Source: Cydia pomonella
Taxonomy: Eukaryota; Arthropoda; Insecta; Lepidoptera; Tortricidae
Assembly (NCBI RefSeq): GCF_033807575.1
Contig: NC_084728.1
Location: 8,135,451-8,199,450, forward strand
Direction of reading: 5' to 3'
Length of the DNA: 64,000 nt
Below the pieces are notes generated by a model, which worked only from the letters and a program-made list of their open reading frames with translations, was not told the DNA's origin and made no database searches. Within the stretch, counting starts at the first letter, position 1; every line of letters starts with the position of its first letter. The translations under genes were made by a program, and so were the position numbers. This document shows, in pieces, positions 1 through 10,763 of the stretch.

Positions 1-1240
1 GGCCCCATATGGCTGAAAGGTTAAAAACTACTAGAGTAACTAAATCGTAAGTTGTAAAACAACTTCTTCAATCCAAATAAAAAGGAACCCATAGTGCGTG
101 TAAGTGCGACTCTGTCCGTCCGTCCGTCTGTCACAACACTAAATATCTGGAGTACCACATGTATGGAGTGTGGAATTAAGAGGAGTGACATCTCTTATGG
201 TAGAACTGTTGTAAAAGTGTCCAGCTGTCAGCTAAAAATCATAGTCCCAAATCTCTCCAGAGTAGCGCTAGAGTAGCTAAGAACCCAACTAGCAAAAACA
301 CGCTTAGAATAGTCTCAAGACTACAATTTTTTCGCTCTTATATTAATTTTATAGCATCGTATAAGCCCGGATTTGGGCACAAATTATAAGCGTATTTATT
401 TTGATATCGTTCTAATATCAGTCTAATTGAATGCTGCTTGCATTTACAGTAATCTTTCCAAAACTTATTTAAGCTACCTTAGGCTAATATCGCTTTTACG
501 TAAGTATCTTGTAAGCCTACATAGGCTTATATTGGCCCAACGTTAGAATCTTATGAGCCTAAATAAGCTTATTTTGATTTTTTGTAAGATCACACAGAGA
601 GTTGGGACATTCTATTTGTGAAGTATAAGTGTACGAGTGAAATTAAATACAGCAGCGTGACAAAAATATGTTAGTGTAAGTATTTATCTAACTGTTTATG
701 AATTATGTTTAAATATAATAACGTGCTCGTTATCATCGTGTGTGTTTATGTTTTACGGTAAGTAATCACGTGGGAAAATATTATTTACTGTAAAGTAGAC
801 CCTGTTTTACACTTCAAACTTCATGCGCCTGATCAAATATGGTATTTGTATCCGTTTATAATTATTTTATTTCTTTATTTGTATTGATAGTCGGCCATAG
901 CTGTAGGTGTATTTACAAAAGCGCACTATTAGACTATTATAAGATTATTTACACTAAATTCTGCATTCAGAATACAAATGATATGGCCATGTTGAATTAA
1001 TTAGGGTTCCTTGGTTTACTTACTAAAACCCTAAATACATTTGTTTATCCTTTCTAGATCACTTGACACATACTAATAAACTAAATATTTTTTTTTTAAG
1101 TGACAAGGTTGGTGATGCAAAATGGTTGTATTTATGGATATAGACCATTACTTGATGAAGAAAGACTTCCGCATGTTAAAACATTTAACATGGCCTAGGG
1201 AAGAAACACAATATACAAGTCTTGTTATTAAGCTACTATG

Positions 1241-1528
1241 TCAATACATTCCAGGAGACAACTCATTAATTTGCACAATCTCTTTTATTGTGTTAAGCAG
1301 TGTCCTTGCGTCCTTTGGTAGAACATTATTTAGTCTTCTGTTTAAAATAATTAGCAATCCATTTACTGCTGCATGAGGGATATTAAATTTTAACGCCCAT
1401 GTTTGTAATTCACTTTTTAAGGCAAAATCTTTCTCATAATCTGTTTCGTCCTCGGTCGAAGATTCTTTTTCACTAAAATCAATAATTTCACATACTGAAA
1501 CATTGTCCTCAACCTCTACATCTTTCAT
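1241..1528 (-). CDS. Transposon-borne partial ORF with a PKDARTLLNT motif
   Basis: 95 residues from an ATG. An acidic N-terminus is followed by LQTWALKFNIPHAAVNGLL, ILNRRLN and LPKDARTLLNT. From memory, this W-A-x-x-x-x-I-x-x-x-x-x-x-x-L-L plus P-x-D-x-R-T-L-L pattern recurs at the N-terminus of transposon-linked insect proteins of unknown function. The frame ends shortly after PGMY, so the protein is truncated or continues by splicing. Lying wholly inside an element with intact TIRs supports a mobile-element origin. Confidence 0.5.
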   Translation of the reverse strand: MKDVEVEDNVSVCEIIDFSEKESSTEDETDYEKDFALKSELQTWALKFNIPHAAVNGLLIILNRRLNNVLPKDARTLLNTIKEIVQINELSPGMY

Positions 1529-1933
1529 GCAAGCAGAACCTACAGAACCCTCACTAATATTTTCACCAACACTACCTTGTCCTGGCAGGAGCTGTATATG
1601 TATTTGATTTACTTATGATTTTTTTGTACTTCTAAATTTTCCGCCGATAACCATCACCTCTCGAACGTTTTTTCCAGTTGTCGTAATCCATACCTATTTA
1701 AAATTCCACTCTTACTTTAAATTACAAAAAAGAATTAAGTTAAATATCATACTTACAATAGTGTTCCCAAAATCGATTTAAGATCAAACGATATTATATT
1801 GATCTTGTCTTTTGTGATATAAGTATCTTTATCCTATATCACTCCAATATCTTACTAAAGTGCTGCTGCTGGTCTTATTATGCTTGTTTATAGCTTTAAA
1901 TAAGATCAGAAAAGTACGTACTTACAGTGTTCT

Positions 1934-2253
1934 TATACTATGTTGATATTAGTCTTACATTCTTACAATAGAATTTAGAAAGTCTAATATAAAATCAAAT
2001 GAACTTAGAGAATGGGGATATAAGACCAGGTACTCCCAAGTTCAATGAGACTTCGTAAATGTTGTTGTAGGACCAAGAGGCTTATAATAGTATTATACTA
2101 TGTTGATATTAGTCTCACATTCTTACAATAGCATTTATAAAGTCTAATATAAAATCAAATGTACTTAGAGAAAGGGGATATAAGACCAGGCACTCTCAAG
2201 TTCAATGAGACTTCGTAAATGTTGTTGTAAGAGCAAGAGGTTTATAATAGTAT
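1934..2253 (+). repeat. 160-bp tandem duplication
   Basis: Two units starting at 1934 and 2094 (TATACTATGTTGATATTAGT) that differ at only a few positions. Internal to the transposon. Confidence 0.85.
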
Positions 2254-2459
2254 TATAAAATGCTCTTATATACATATATAAGACTAGGTAATAAGACTGA
2301 CCTTACTAAAGCCGGTACTAGCTTGTCTAAGACTAATATAAGAGTGATGATATGTTCCAAAACAATAATAAGAGCTCTATAAGCTCATCAGTCTTATAAA
2401 GTGCGCAACCTGAGACTCTTTTGCTAGTTGGGAACCTAGGTGTTGTTGACAGAGTGAAG

Positions 2460-2930
2460 AGTCTCGCGCGTCAGTCGTCATGAGGTCTTTTGGCGTCTAT
2501 ACATGATATTGATAACCCATCATACTGGCCCACTAAGATGCGCCAGCGTGTAGAGAGGGTAGTGGTGTCGGCGCGGCGGGATGGCGATGGGATGGCCACA
2601 GTGTCGGTTTTTCGTCCACACATTAAAGGTAGTGGGCCAGCGATGGTGCGTACTGCGTACGCATCTACACGTGGCCCATTCCATAGTGCGTGCTCTCAAT
2701 CATTGCATGGCCATCTCGCTGGTCCAGCGCTGGGCCATCGTGTAGAGATGCCAATGGTGCCAAAACCATCTCACTGGTCCAGCGCTGGCCTATAGTGTAA
2801 AGGAGCCATTTGGCGGTCGGAGGGGTTAAAACCGCCACTAATTTAGATAGATAGATAGATAAATTTTTATTTGACAACTGAGTTGAGTGAGCTTTACTGA
2901 GTTGAGTGAGCTGTAGGCGGACCTGTATAA
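2460..2930. repeat. Unassigned moderately GC-rich repeat-like stretch with internal duplication and a GATA tract
   Basis: CTGGTCCAGCGCTGG occurs twice (near 2720 and 2775). A (GATA)n tract at 2844-2861 and a TGAGTTGAGTGAGC duplication follow. It resembles a retroposon tail, but I do not recognise the family. Confidence 0.4.
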
Positions 2931-2958
2931 ATGAGAAGTCAGATTACGCAAATACGCA

Positions 2959-3158
2959 GTGCTACTTTATACATGGTGTTTTGAATTCGGACCTAATCTA
3001 TTGAAAGGTTTTGCAGAAATCGCGAAGCGTCTGGTTGATGTAACTGCTGACCGAAGAGCTGGCGGCTTCCCCGCACTATCAGTATTGCGATACAACGAGG
3101 AAATGCCGCCAGCAGCCTTGGTACAATGCCTCAAGGGCCTATTTTAGATTTAAGCTAG
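2959..3158 (+). pseudogene. Retroelement-type C-terminal fragment (QRGNAAS-LGT motif), frameshifted
   Basis: The first frame reads FAEIAKRLVDVTADRRAGGF. After a shift near 3085 the sequence continues SIAIQRGNAASSLGTMPQG to a TAG. The KRLVD...D-RAG...QRGNAAS-LGT pattern is, by recollection, the C-terminal end of reverse-transcriptase polyproteins of lepidopteran retroelements. A second copy is at 16298-16402. Confidence 0.5.
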
Positions 3159-3159
3159 T

Positions 3160-4150
3160 TATAGTAATCCTCTGTATATATCCATTATGTATATTGTTAT
3201 TTTAAATAAATGATTATTTAATACAATTGATTGAATAACATACAAGATACACAGTAAATTAGGTACATCATTGTATATCTTAGACAACTGCTAATATGGA
3301 CAAGATTGTATAACTCTTAATTATTTTTAACTAAAGTAAAATCCAGGTATCTCGGTAATTTTTTTTCTCTTTAAACCCTATCCATTGATATGATTACATT
3401 ACATACGTGTTGTGGATATGGATTAATTGCCAATTTAACATAATTCTCATTCTGACAATATCAAAGGATCTTATTTCTAGGTAGGTATAGTTCAATATTC
3501 ATTAACAAAGTCCAATTTCAAATGATTGACAGGAACAATCACGTACCAGATGGGATCATCGAATCTCACGCACTAGTAAAATAGACTTTATGCAAATTAT
3601 TTAAAGTTGATAATCGAATGACTTTATAAGTAACAGTAAAGCCAATGAAGCGATTAGTCGGGTGACGAGAAGTAGGGATGGGAGTGATTTATGGGATACG
3701 TCATCGATAGTCGATGTCTGTTGTATCGATTATTGATTTATTGACCGAGCTTTATCGAAGGTCTCCGTTTTAGCTGGGCCAAAAGTGTTTTCGTATGTAG
3801 TCCGGATGTTCTCTACAGTGCGCATTTCTCTACAGATTCCCGTGAAATTTTGTAAGCAGGTTCGATAGTCGCATAGATTTTTTAGTCGTTTTGTTTTTCG
3901 TTTTTTTGGTCTAATACTATTGTGGGTTCGCTCACAGAGCCACTAGTTTTTAGAATTAATGTTTTGAATTAACTTTTAATTATATTATATAGTATTGTAT
4001 ATATGTAAGTATATAATTATGTTAGTAGTATGTATGTATATGTATTATCTTACTGTTGTAGACTTAAATTTTTAGGGTATTTTAGTTTCAATTTAGTTTA
4101 TTATTTAGTTTTTTTGCACCTCCTAATTAGTTAATTTAAGTTTCATTTCT
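3160..4150. other. AT-rich stretch, no gene seen
   Basis: No coding or repeat structure recognised apart from short TA-rich runs near 3975-4040. Confidence 0.5.
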
Positions 4151-4158
4151 CCACTACC

Positions 4159-4295
4159 AAAAGGTTGTTTGGAAGATATCGCTCTGTAGCGATAAGGCCG
4201 CCTGTTGTTTACCTCTATCTTCATGTATTATATGTGTTTCCATGTACATTTTTTCAGAGGTTGTGCAATAAAGAGGATTTGTATTGTATTGTAAC
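4159..4295 (+). mobile_element. Non-LTR retroelement 3' end
   Basis: Contains AAGGTTGTTTGGAAGATATC, GCGATAAGGCCGCC and a terminal TGCAATAAAGAGGATTTG with short TTGTA repeats. This 3' end is widely dispersed in lepidopteran genomes by recollection. A second, inverted copy is at 40200-40299. Confidence 0.65.
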
Positions 4296-5428
4296 TTTTT
4301 TATGTTACATGTTGTCATGGTTGTGTTCTCCTGGTTCACTCTCAAACTTCAAAACCATTGTTATTACCATCCTAGGACGCTGTTTACAAATAGCAGAACA
4401 ACATTTAACGTCCATAGAAATTCACGGCTTCCGTTACTCGTCCTTTAAGTATCTTTTGAATATAACACTCCAAGGAGTTTAACAGGTCATGTCCCGTGAC
4501 GGTCAAACTTATATCTATCGATATACACATGCATACACATCACTACAAACAATACCCCTTTGGCCAGACACAAATGGCCCCATCGCACGCGATCACATAC
4601 TATACTATGTTATGTTATTACAGACATATGTATTAAGCATAATAATTATCGTAGTAGCAACTGGAGTATAATAGCAACACTGACCATAGATGAACCTTAT
4701 AGCTTTGTAATAAGATTTACGAATAACAGTAGATGATGGCGCAATGGTTTGGCAACGTGATGGACCATTTAATATATTAATTGTTTTCTGAACATTTGAG
4801 CGTTGTCTGGTGTTAATGATATTGTTGATTGACAAAGCATTTGGGGTCAGACTTGCTCTCATTTGAGATCGTCTGTAATGTTATTATATTTGAGTCAGTT
4901 GTTCAATGCTGTTACTGCTGTCAGTGGCTTTTGTCTGGTTTATAATTTATGAAGAGCAATACCTATAAAACAATACTTTGGACGTTTATGAATGACTTAT
5001 TTAGTTACGTATTAAATATAAAAGGTACAATAACAAAACTTATAATATAAACTATTATTAAAATTAAGTATAAACTAAATAAATCTAAACTAATAAAATA
5101 AATAAATAAAACTTATACCCACCCATAAGGCTGGCTACATTCCCACTCTGAATAGCTATGCCTATTCTTTGGCATAGGTATTAGGCATGGCATTCTGGCC
5201 CATTTCTAGGAATGACTCTGCCCTAGGGTCAGAGGGTCACCCGTTTTTAGTATAAAGGTTGTGCTATCTGTAGCCGTAATCGGTATGTTCTACTCTGTAG
5301 TGGCTACCCTGCCTACGATGCAGTGAAAACAGTCCTAGGTTCGAATCGAGGTAACAGCAAAAACAACTGAATGAATTTTCATTTACCAATCCGTACATAA
5401 AATAAAACCATGAACTTTAGATAGGGAG
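4296..5428. other. No gene seen; AT-rich, with unassigned short ORFs
   Basis: Short frames at 4165-4482 and 4862-4605 show no recognisable domain. An A-rich ATAAATAAATAAA run lies near 5095. Confidence 0.4.
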
Positions 5429-5429
5429 G

Positions 5430-5565
5430 TACAGTCACATCTGAAAATATCGATACAGACGAAGTGCCAAAAATATGTATACACGACATTATTGCCCATA
5501 AATTAAGGTGTATACAAATTTTTGGCACTTTGTCGTCTGTTTCTATATTTTCAGACTTGACCGTA
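5430..5565. mobile_element. Tc1/mariner-type foldback MITE (TA flanks, CAGTC ends)
   Basis: TA-CAGTCACATCTGAAAATAT at the left pairs with ATATTTTCAGACTTGACCG-TA at the right. The arms also share AAGTGCCAAAAATATGTATAC. A related copy lies at 51430-51562. Confidence 0.8.
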
Positions 5566-5910
5566 CATTATGGTCTTCGTTTAGTTTCTATGTATACTTT
5601 AACATATTATTTTGCTTCGTAGGTGGAGTGTGACCCTGATTAAATGAAGAACTGAGTGTGAGCATCCAGTCCAGTTATAGTAACACTTTCTAATCCATTA
5701 GGGCCGCTAGGGCGGAGGCTTACTGTTATTGTTACTGAATACCGCTACTATTGCTGCCCATAATGTAAGTGAATTTTGCGATTAACGGCGGAAGGAGTTA
5801 CAATGTTGCTACTAGTGGCTAACTACAGTAAAGTTTATAAATTAAAATATGTGACTATGTGTCCTATACTAAAGAAAGAGCACTCGACCAAGCCCTTTCT
5901 GAGTGTCGAA

Positions 5911-6170
5911 GAGCCAACGTGCCTATCGTTAACCTTTTGAACGCCACGCCTATCGTACGCGGCGCGTCATCGTGAACCTTGTCGGTACGCATGAAGGTTG
6001 ATATTGGGCTGTAGCCGCGCGCGTCATATGACGTCTTTGGCGGTCAAAAGGTTAACGCTCCGTAGCGTAGCGTAGTCTAGTCATCTCTCTCTATCATTCT
6101 TCCATATTAGTACGACAGGGACAGTTGCGTATCGTTCGCTACGTAACGTTCACGATTGGCATCTTGTCTA
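5911..6170. mobile_element. Foldback MITE (AGCCAACGTGCC family), copy 1, host of a nested MITE
   Basis: The left arm AGCCAACGTGCCTATCGTTA and right arm AACGTTCACGATTGGCATCT are inverted repeats, with interior CTCTCTCTATCATTCTTCCA. It is interrupted at 5933-6051. Confidence 0.75.
5933..6051. mobile_element. Nested piggyBac-type MITE with TTAA target duplication
   Basis: Ends are CCTTTTGAACGCC and GGCGGTCAAAAGG, flanked directly on both sides by TTAA (5929-5932, 6052-6055). TTAA duplication is the hallmark of piggyBac-like elements. Confidence 0.75.
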
Positions 6171-6185
6171 AACACCCAGCCCGAA

Positions 6186-6316
6186 TAGCCAACGTGCCAA
6201 TCGCTAACGCTCCGTAGCGTAGCGTAGTTATCTCTCTCTATCACTCTTCCATATTAGTGCGACAGTGACAGTTACGTTTCGGTCGCTACGGAGGGTTAAA
6301 GATTGGCATGTTAGCT
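6186..6316. mobile_element. Foldback MITE (AGCCAACGTGCC family), copy 2
   Basis: An uninterrupted neighbour of copy 1: AGCCAACGTGCCAATCGCTA at the left, and a right arm ending GATTGGCATGTTAGCT. The interior with TCTCTCTATCACTCTTCCAT is shared. Confidence 0.8.
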
Positions 6317-6319
6317 ACG

Positions 6320-7560
6320 CGAGTAGCAAACTTGATTCATAGGTAGTTTAATTTTAAAAAGATAAGACTGACTGGTGGTTTTGAATCTATATTGTTCTCA
6401 TAGTGCCAATTATTTTGTTAAAATGTAATCATTAATTAGGATAGTGAAGGGTCATATCAATTTGTTATGGTCATGGCGCCTCTTAATTTTATGGCGTAGA
6501 ATTCAGAACACGCGAGGTTATGACGTTTACATACGATCATAAATTATATGTATTAATATTCTAATACGGTATATCGACATCGCGGTAATGTGATGTGATA
6601 CGCATCATACGCATGACATAAAACTAACGAATTGACTCCGAATAATTAGGTAACAATAACAATATACAAAAATATGCAGCAAATATCTGATTTTTTCGGG
6701 CAGAGTCATATGAAAGACGCAGTTCTTAATATTGATGATCAATTGTTCATATTTCGACAAATTCGCGTATTATGTTACTGGACACTCGATACCGGTAGCT
6801 CAAATATTTAGGTACTCGCAAAGCTGGGACTGGGAGCGATCACTAGTTTATCGATAATTGAGTTTATCGATATAGGAACTACCTAATGCCTCTAATAATT
6901 TGGTTCAGTTCCGAAATTTGCAATGTGTGATAATAATATTTATAATATCGGGACCTTAGCAATTTAAATAAGTAAAATAAATAAAGCGTGAAGCCCTAAA
7001 TATGATCAGGAAAATAACCCGTCATATCCTAAGGGTCCCTCGTGGGCACATTGTGTATCCCGCCTCGTATGTTATTTTAATAATGACAGGCTACCAGTAC
7101 TAATCCAAGAGAACTCTATTTGTAATTTTATACACGTACGTCGCTCAGACACAGGCAGAAAGGAGGAGCTTCACTCCTTGTTCTCTCGTACCTTCTGTAA
7201 GTAGAGTTTGTGTGACTATTGTTGGTCAACGTCAAGTCTTAGTCTCTCTAATCAATTAATCATTCTAGTCATTAAGCCAAAACTTGAGTTTTTATCGAGA
7301 CCTGAGTCTTTTGTAAAGACTTGAGTTCTTTAAAGAGAACTCTTAAATTCATTATAATAGTTTTGTAAAACGCAATGTATCCAAGTCAAATTCATGGGTT
7401 ACGTGTAGGTACCTATACCTAACCCAACAAATAGGCACATGGTGCATGTGATGTGTACATCATTTAATAACGATTATTTTCCTTAAGTATTATTCATTTA
7501 GATAAAAGTTATTAGAAAAATACGAAATATTTTTACGAAAGCTCGAGGCCTTTAAGTTGC
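6320..7560. other. No gene or recognised repeat seen
   Basis: AT-rich with scattered in-frame stops in all frames. Nothing can be assigned. Confidence 0.45.
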
Positions 7561-7609
7561 GCATACGCCTAACCAGCACGCCGCACACGCCAGCTAAGCT
7601 ACTGGTTGC

Positions 7610-7835
7610 CTGCACCGCGGCTCCGAAACCTGGCCCCGCTCAAACTGTATCACCAGGCTAGGGGTTGTGAGGTTGGATAACGATCGGTAGCGAAGAGCTG
7701 TCCAAAACCAGTAGCCACATCGTCCACCAAATGCCGAAGACTGACCTCCCCACATCGGTGGCGAGCAACCCGCGACAGCCGTCGCAGCCGAAAGGCGGAT
7801 ACGGCCACTCATATCCCCCCATAGGGAGGTATCGA
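7610..7835. repeat. GC-rich dispersed repeat, copy 1
   Basis: CAACCCGCGACAGCCGTCGC, CAGCCGAAAGGCGGATACGG and CCCATAGGGAGGTATCGA match a copy at 30890-31056. It probably comes from a non-LTR retroelement 5' region. The overlapping open frames come from its base composition. Confidence 0.6.
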
Positions 7836-8181
7836 AGGACATCCATCCATCCTCGACTAGGGACTTAAAGATACGGAAGTTTTTAAAGCGCAAAGTCTCG
7901 TAAAAAAGAGTGGACTTTGTAGACGGTGACCTGATAAGCAATTTTAGTGCTTATTTAAGTATATAGTAAGTGCATTTGCACCAGAGATCTCAAAGCCAAG
8001 CTCAATAGCCGATTATCAATTTAAGCATTCCAATCTCAAGATGGCGGCCAATCGGCTAACCGTTGTGTTAGTGATTTGGGGCCGTTACGCGGTGGGAACA
8101 GAGTGGTCCACTTTCGATGCAACGGCATAGCATTATATCAATCCGATTATCCACATGAACATGCATATTTGTGTAATTTGT

Positions 8182-8237
8182 ACAGCCTCTTAACTCATTT
8201 AACAGTAATGCCACTGTTAAATGAGTAAAGAGGCTGT
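8182..8237. repeat. 25-bp-arm hairpin at the left end of the 8.2-8.9 kb element
   Basis: Arms 8182-8206 and 8213-8237 pair at 24 of 25 positions around a 6-nt loop. The right arm ends in AAGAGGCTGT, the terminal inverted repeat of the next element. Confidence 0.8.
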
Positions 8238-8871
8238 CAATACCTAAAGCGCGCACACTGTCTATTTGTATCGGAGTAAATGAGATAGCACTGTCGCATG
8301 TTAGTGGGCCTGGGCAAGGGAATAATAAGAAAAATATTTAAATAAAAAAAAGTGGATTATTAGTGTAATATTTTACTCAACCACGGTTTAGATATAAATG
8401 TTTTGAAATTGTGATTTTAATTGCAAACCCATAAGTCAAAACAATAAAGACATAAAACCGTTTAATTGTGATTTTAAGACCAATCTTTGCAATTATTTTC
8501 TATCGAGCCGATTTCGTTCAATCATGTATCGAGTACGACCACGGTCTTTGAAATATAATTAATATGAACATATATTTTTCTTACTTGACTAAAACAAATA
8601 GTCTTTCTAACATTTTATTTAATTAATTTTTTTTTTTTTTTGCTGGAGATAATATATATTTACAAGTACAATAATATAACCTTATAAACAATTAATAATG
8701 TAAACTAAAACTAAAATATGACTAAATTAAATCTAAAACTAAAATAAATCTAAAAATGGCCCCTGCGGCATAGTACCGAAGACGCTGGCAGCATTTCCTC
8801 GCTGGATCGTTAGACTGATGCGTTGTTTAAGTAACATCAATTTCAAGGACATTGGGTGTTGACAGCCTCTT
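8228..8871. mobile_element. 644-bp non-autonomous element with TIR AAGAGGCTGTCAA
   Basis: AAGAGGCTGTCAA at 8228 and its reverse complement at 8859-8871 bound the element. A truncated, inverted copy is at 32866-33250, where GAGTCAACACCCAATGTCC begins. No coding potential. The AT-rich interior contains a 15-nt T run. Confidence 0.65.
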
Positions 8872-8880
8872 AATACTGTA

Positions 8881-9154
8881 ATATATGGAAGGTGGAGGTA
8901 AGAAATTAAACCTCCATGTACCGAAAAGTGTCATCTAAAAACCTTAAATAGGTGGCGCTACAATACCTAGAATACTTAAAAAAAAATCAAATCATAGACA
9001 GCGCACTTCACCCCGTCAATAACGCCTAGGTTCTTAACTACTCTAGTGCTACTCTGGAGAGATTTGGAACTATTATTTATAGCTGACAGCAGGACACTTT
9101 TGCAACAGTTTTACGATAAGAGATTTCACTCCTTTTAATTCCACACTCCATACT
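8881..9154 (-). repeat. Dispersed ~280-bp repeat, copy 2
   Basis: Near full-length, reverse orientation. Begins GGAAGGTGGAGGTAAG and ends CCACACTCCATACT. Confidence 0.8.
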
Positions 9155-9802
9155 GTAATCAAAACGAGGTACAGTGCTTAAGGTTGACTTTTCATTCGGG
9201 CACACTTGATCGTAGAGCTCAATCCGTTTTACTTATAGATCCGTGGTTTTTCAACGTGGTTGGTCAAAAACAGCGGCCATTAAAAAAACCGTTGTCATCA
9301 TCATCAAACATTGTGTCATTCACGACGACGCGAGCCTTGACTTGTATTGTCATGTTAGTTAAGGTTAGATTTGATAAATCTGCGCGCCATCGTGGATGAC
9401 ACGAACTATATTACCGTAATCCGACCGCTTACAAAACAGAAGTATTATGTAAATGACAGTGATACGTTCCGTGAGAAAGTAGAGCCAACGACCCCTTGAC
9501 AGATGACATTCGACCCGGTTTCCGGTTCCGATTGTTTACTTAATTGACCATTATTAAAATGAAATTAGGTTTTATTAGAAATCAATAAAGTTTAAAATTG
9601 TCAGTAAACAAAAGTATATCTTAAGTGCCGAAGTATAAGAATAGTTATCAACGAGAAGAAGTTTTTTTAAGGAATTGAGAGGAACAGTTACGTTGGACAC
9701 CTGTTGGTTCACGATATGGAAATCTGCAGACTCAGAGGCTTAAAAGAAGCTTAAATACAATTAATTTTATATTCAAATTTTTGAAGAACCATGAGGTTAG
9801 AC

Positions 9803-9974
9803 CAGGGGTCGGCAAACCGCGGCTCGTGAGCCCGCGCGCCCTTTAGAAACATAATGAGAGTTCTTGGGCCTTTTTAGCCAGTTCTTAGACTAATATACAT
9901 TCGTTGGTCTTTGCGGTTCCGAAAACTGGCAATTTTTTTGCGGATGGCTCTTCTAAAATGTTAGCCGAACTCTG
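9803..9974. mobile_element. Short hAT-type element, TIR CAGGGGTCGGC
   Basis: The left end CAGGGGTCGGCAAACCGCGG and right end AGCCGAACTCTG are imperfect inverted repeats. They are flanked by GGTTAGAC and GATTAGAC, an 8-bp duplication with one difference. It sits in the ~280-bp repeat, whose sequence resumes at 9982. Confidence 0.7.
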
Positions 9975-9981
9975 GATTAGA

Positions 9982-10110
9982 CAGCCCGCTTCACTCCGTC
10001 AATAACGCCTCGGTTCTTAGCTACTCTAGCGCTGCTCTGGAGAGATTTGGAACTATTATTTATAGCTGCCAGCTGGACACTTTTGCAACAATTCTGCCTA
10101 AGGAGTTTCT
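9982..10110 (-). repeat. Dispersed ~280-bp repeat, copy 3 (partial)
   Basis: CTTCACTCCGTCAATAACGC through the GAGAGATTTGGAACTATTAT core, truncated by the hAT insertion on the left. Confidence 0.75.
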
Positions 10111-10134
10111 GTTGCTTGCCTCTACCTTCCATAT

Positions 10135-10605
10135 GACAGGCCGATACCGTCCGGCGGACTGTTAATCAGTAAGCCCCTTTAAGAATGAAAAGTCTTATCA
10201 CCAGTAATTTCTCCGGCGCACCTTACACCGAAACCTAAAGCGGAGCAGGAAAAAACTAGCATAAACAAAAAACCGGACAGCGAATGTCACCATGTTTATC
10301 AATACAGCATACCGGCACTGCCCTGCGTCATTCATTCTAGGGTTGTCTACTTCAGAAACTACTTAGAACTAGGGGTTACGACTGTTACGAGTACGGACAC
10401 TTAGGACAACACACACACAGACCGACAACAGAAAATAACCGAAGGACTACTCATAAAACTCATAGGATAACTTATTAGCGGACAAGAAACCATCAGTAAG
10501 ATTTTAGTAAATATATAGATCATACTGAAAAATAAACTAAGCTACACCTTGCTTAATTTGGAGAAGCTGCTGGATTAAAAAACACCAAAAAAAGAAACAC
10601 AAAAT
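10135..10605. other. No gene seen; partial repeat shared with 17850
   Basis: ACAGGCCGATACCGTCCGGC near 10138 is repeated near 17860. The rest is not recognised. Confidence 0.4.
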
Positions 10606-10607
10606 AG

Positions 10608-10740
10608 GGACCGCGGCCGGGCAAATCTCCCACTTTATCGCTTGCAATAAGGACGCCTTGACAGGTTATTCGTATAAAGATACAAGCAAATCTCGTCCTT
10701 ATGGCACGCGATAGAGTGGGAAGTTTTGCCGGCCGCGTTG
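10608..10740. mobile_element. Foldback MITE (ACCGCGGCCGG family), copy 1
   Basis: ACCGCGGCCGGGCAAATCTC pairs with GGAAGTTTTGCCGGCCGCGT. The interior GACAGGTTATTCGTATAAAG is shared with the copy at 50889-51005. Confidence 0.85.
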
Positions 10741-10742
10741 AC

Positions 10743-10763
10743 ATTATTATTATTATTATTATT
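10743..10763. repeat. (TTA)n tract 1
   Basis: About seven ATT units, the first of three TTA/TAA tracts that bound the LINE material up to 12491. Confidence 0.9.

Larger units (their letters stand above)
285..2431. mobile_element. 2.15-kb DNA transposon, TIR CCAACTAGCAAAA, 4-bp TSD GAAC
   Basis: The left end CCAACTAGCAAAA and right end TTTTGCTAGTTGG are inverted repeats. GAAC occurs on both sides and once in the uninterrupted host repeat at about 18310, which proves the insertion boundaries. Subterminal sequence is rich in CTTATA/TATAAG motifs. It holds one short transposon-type ORF (1528-1241) and a 160-bp tandem duplication. The superfamily was not assigned. Confidence 0.85.
162..2458 (+). 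repeat. Dispersed ~280-bp repeat, copy 1 (interrupted)
   Basis: Contains the core AGTAGCGCTAGAGTAGCTAA shared with copies at 8881-9154, 9982-10110, 17531-17797 and 18185-18461. The copy is split by the transposon at 285-2431, and the other copies supply the empty site. Confidence 0.8.

Noticed and set aside
7594..7941. 115-codon minus-strand frame
   Set aside because: Explained by the GC-rich dispersed repeat, which also gives overlapping frames at its second copy (31126-30878).
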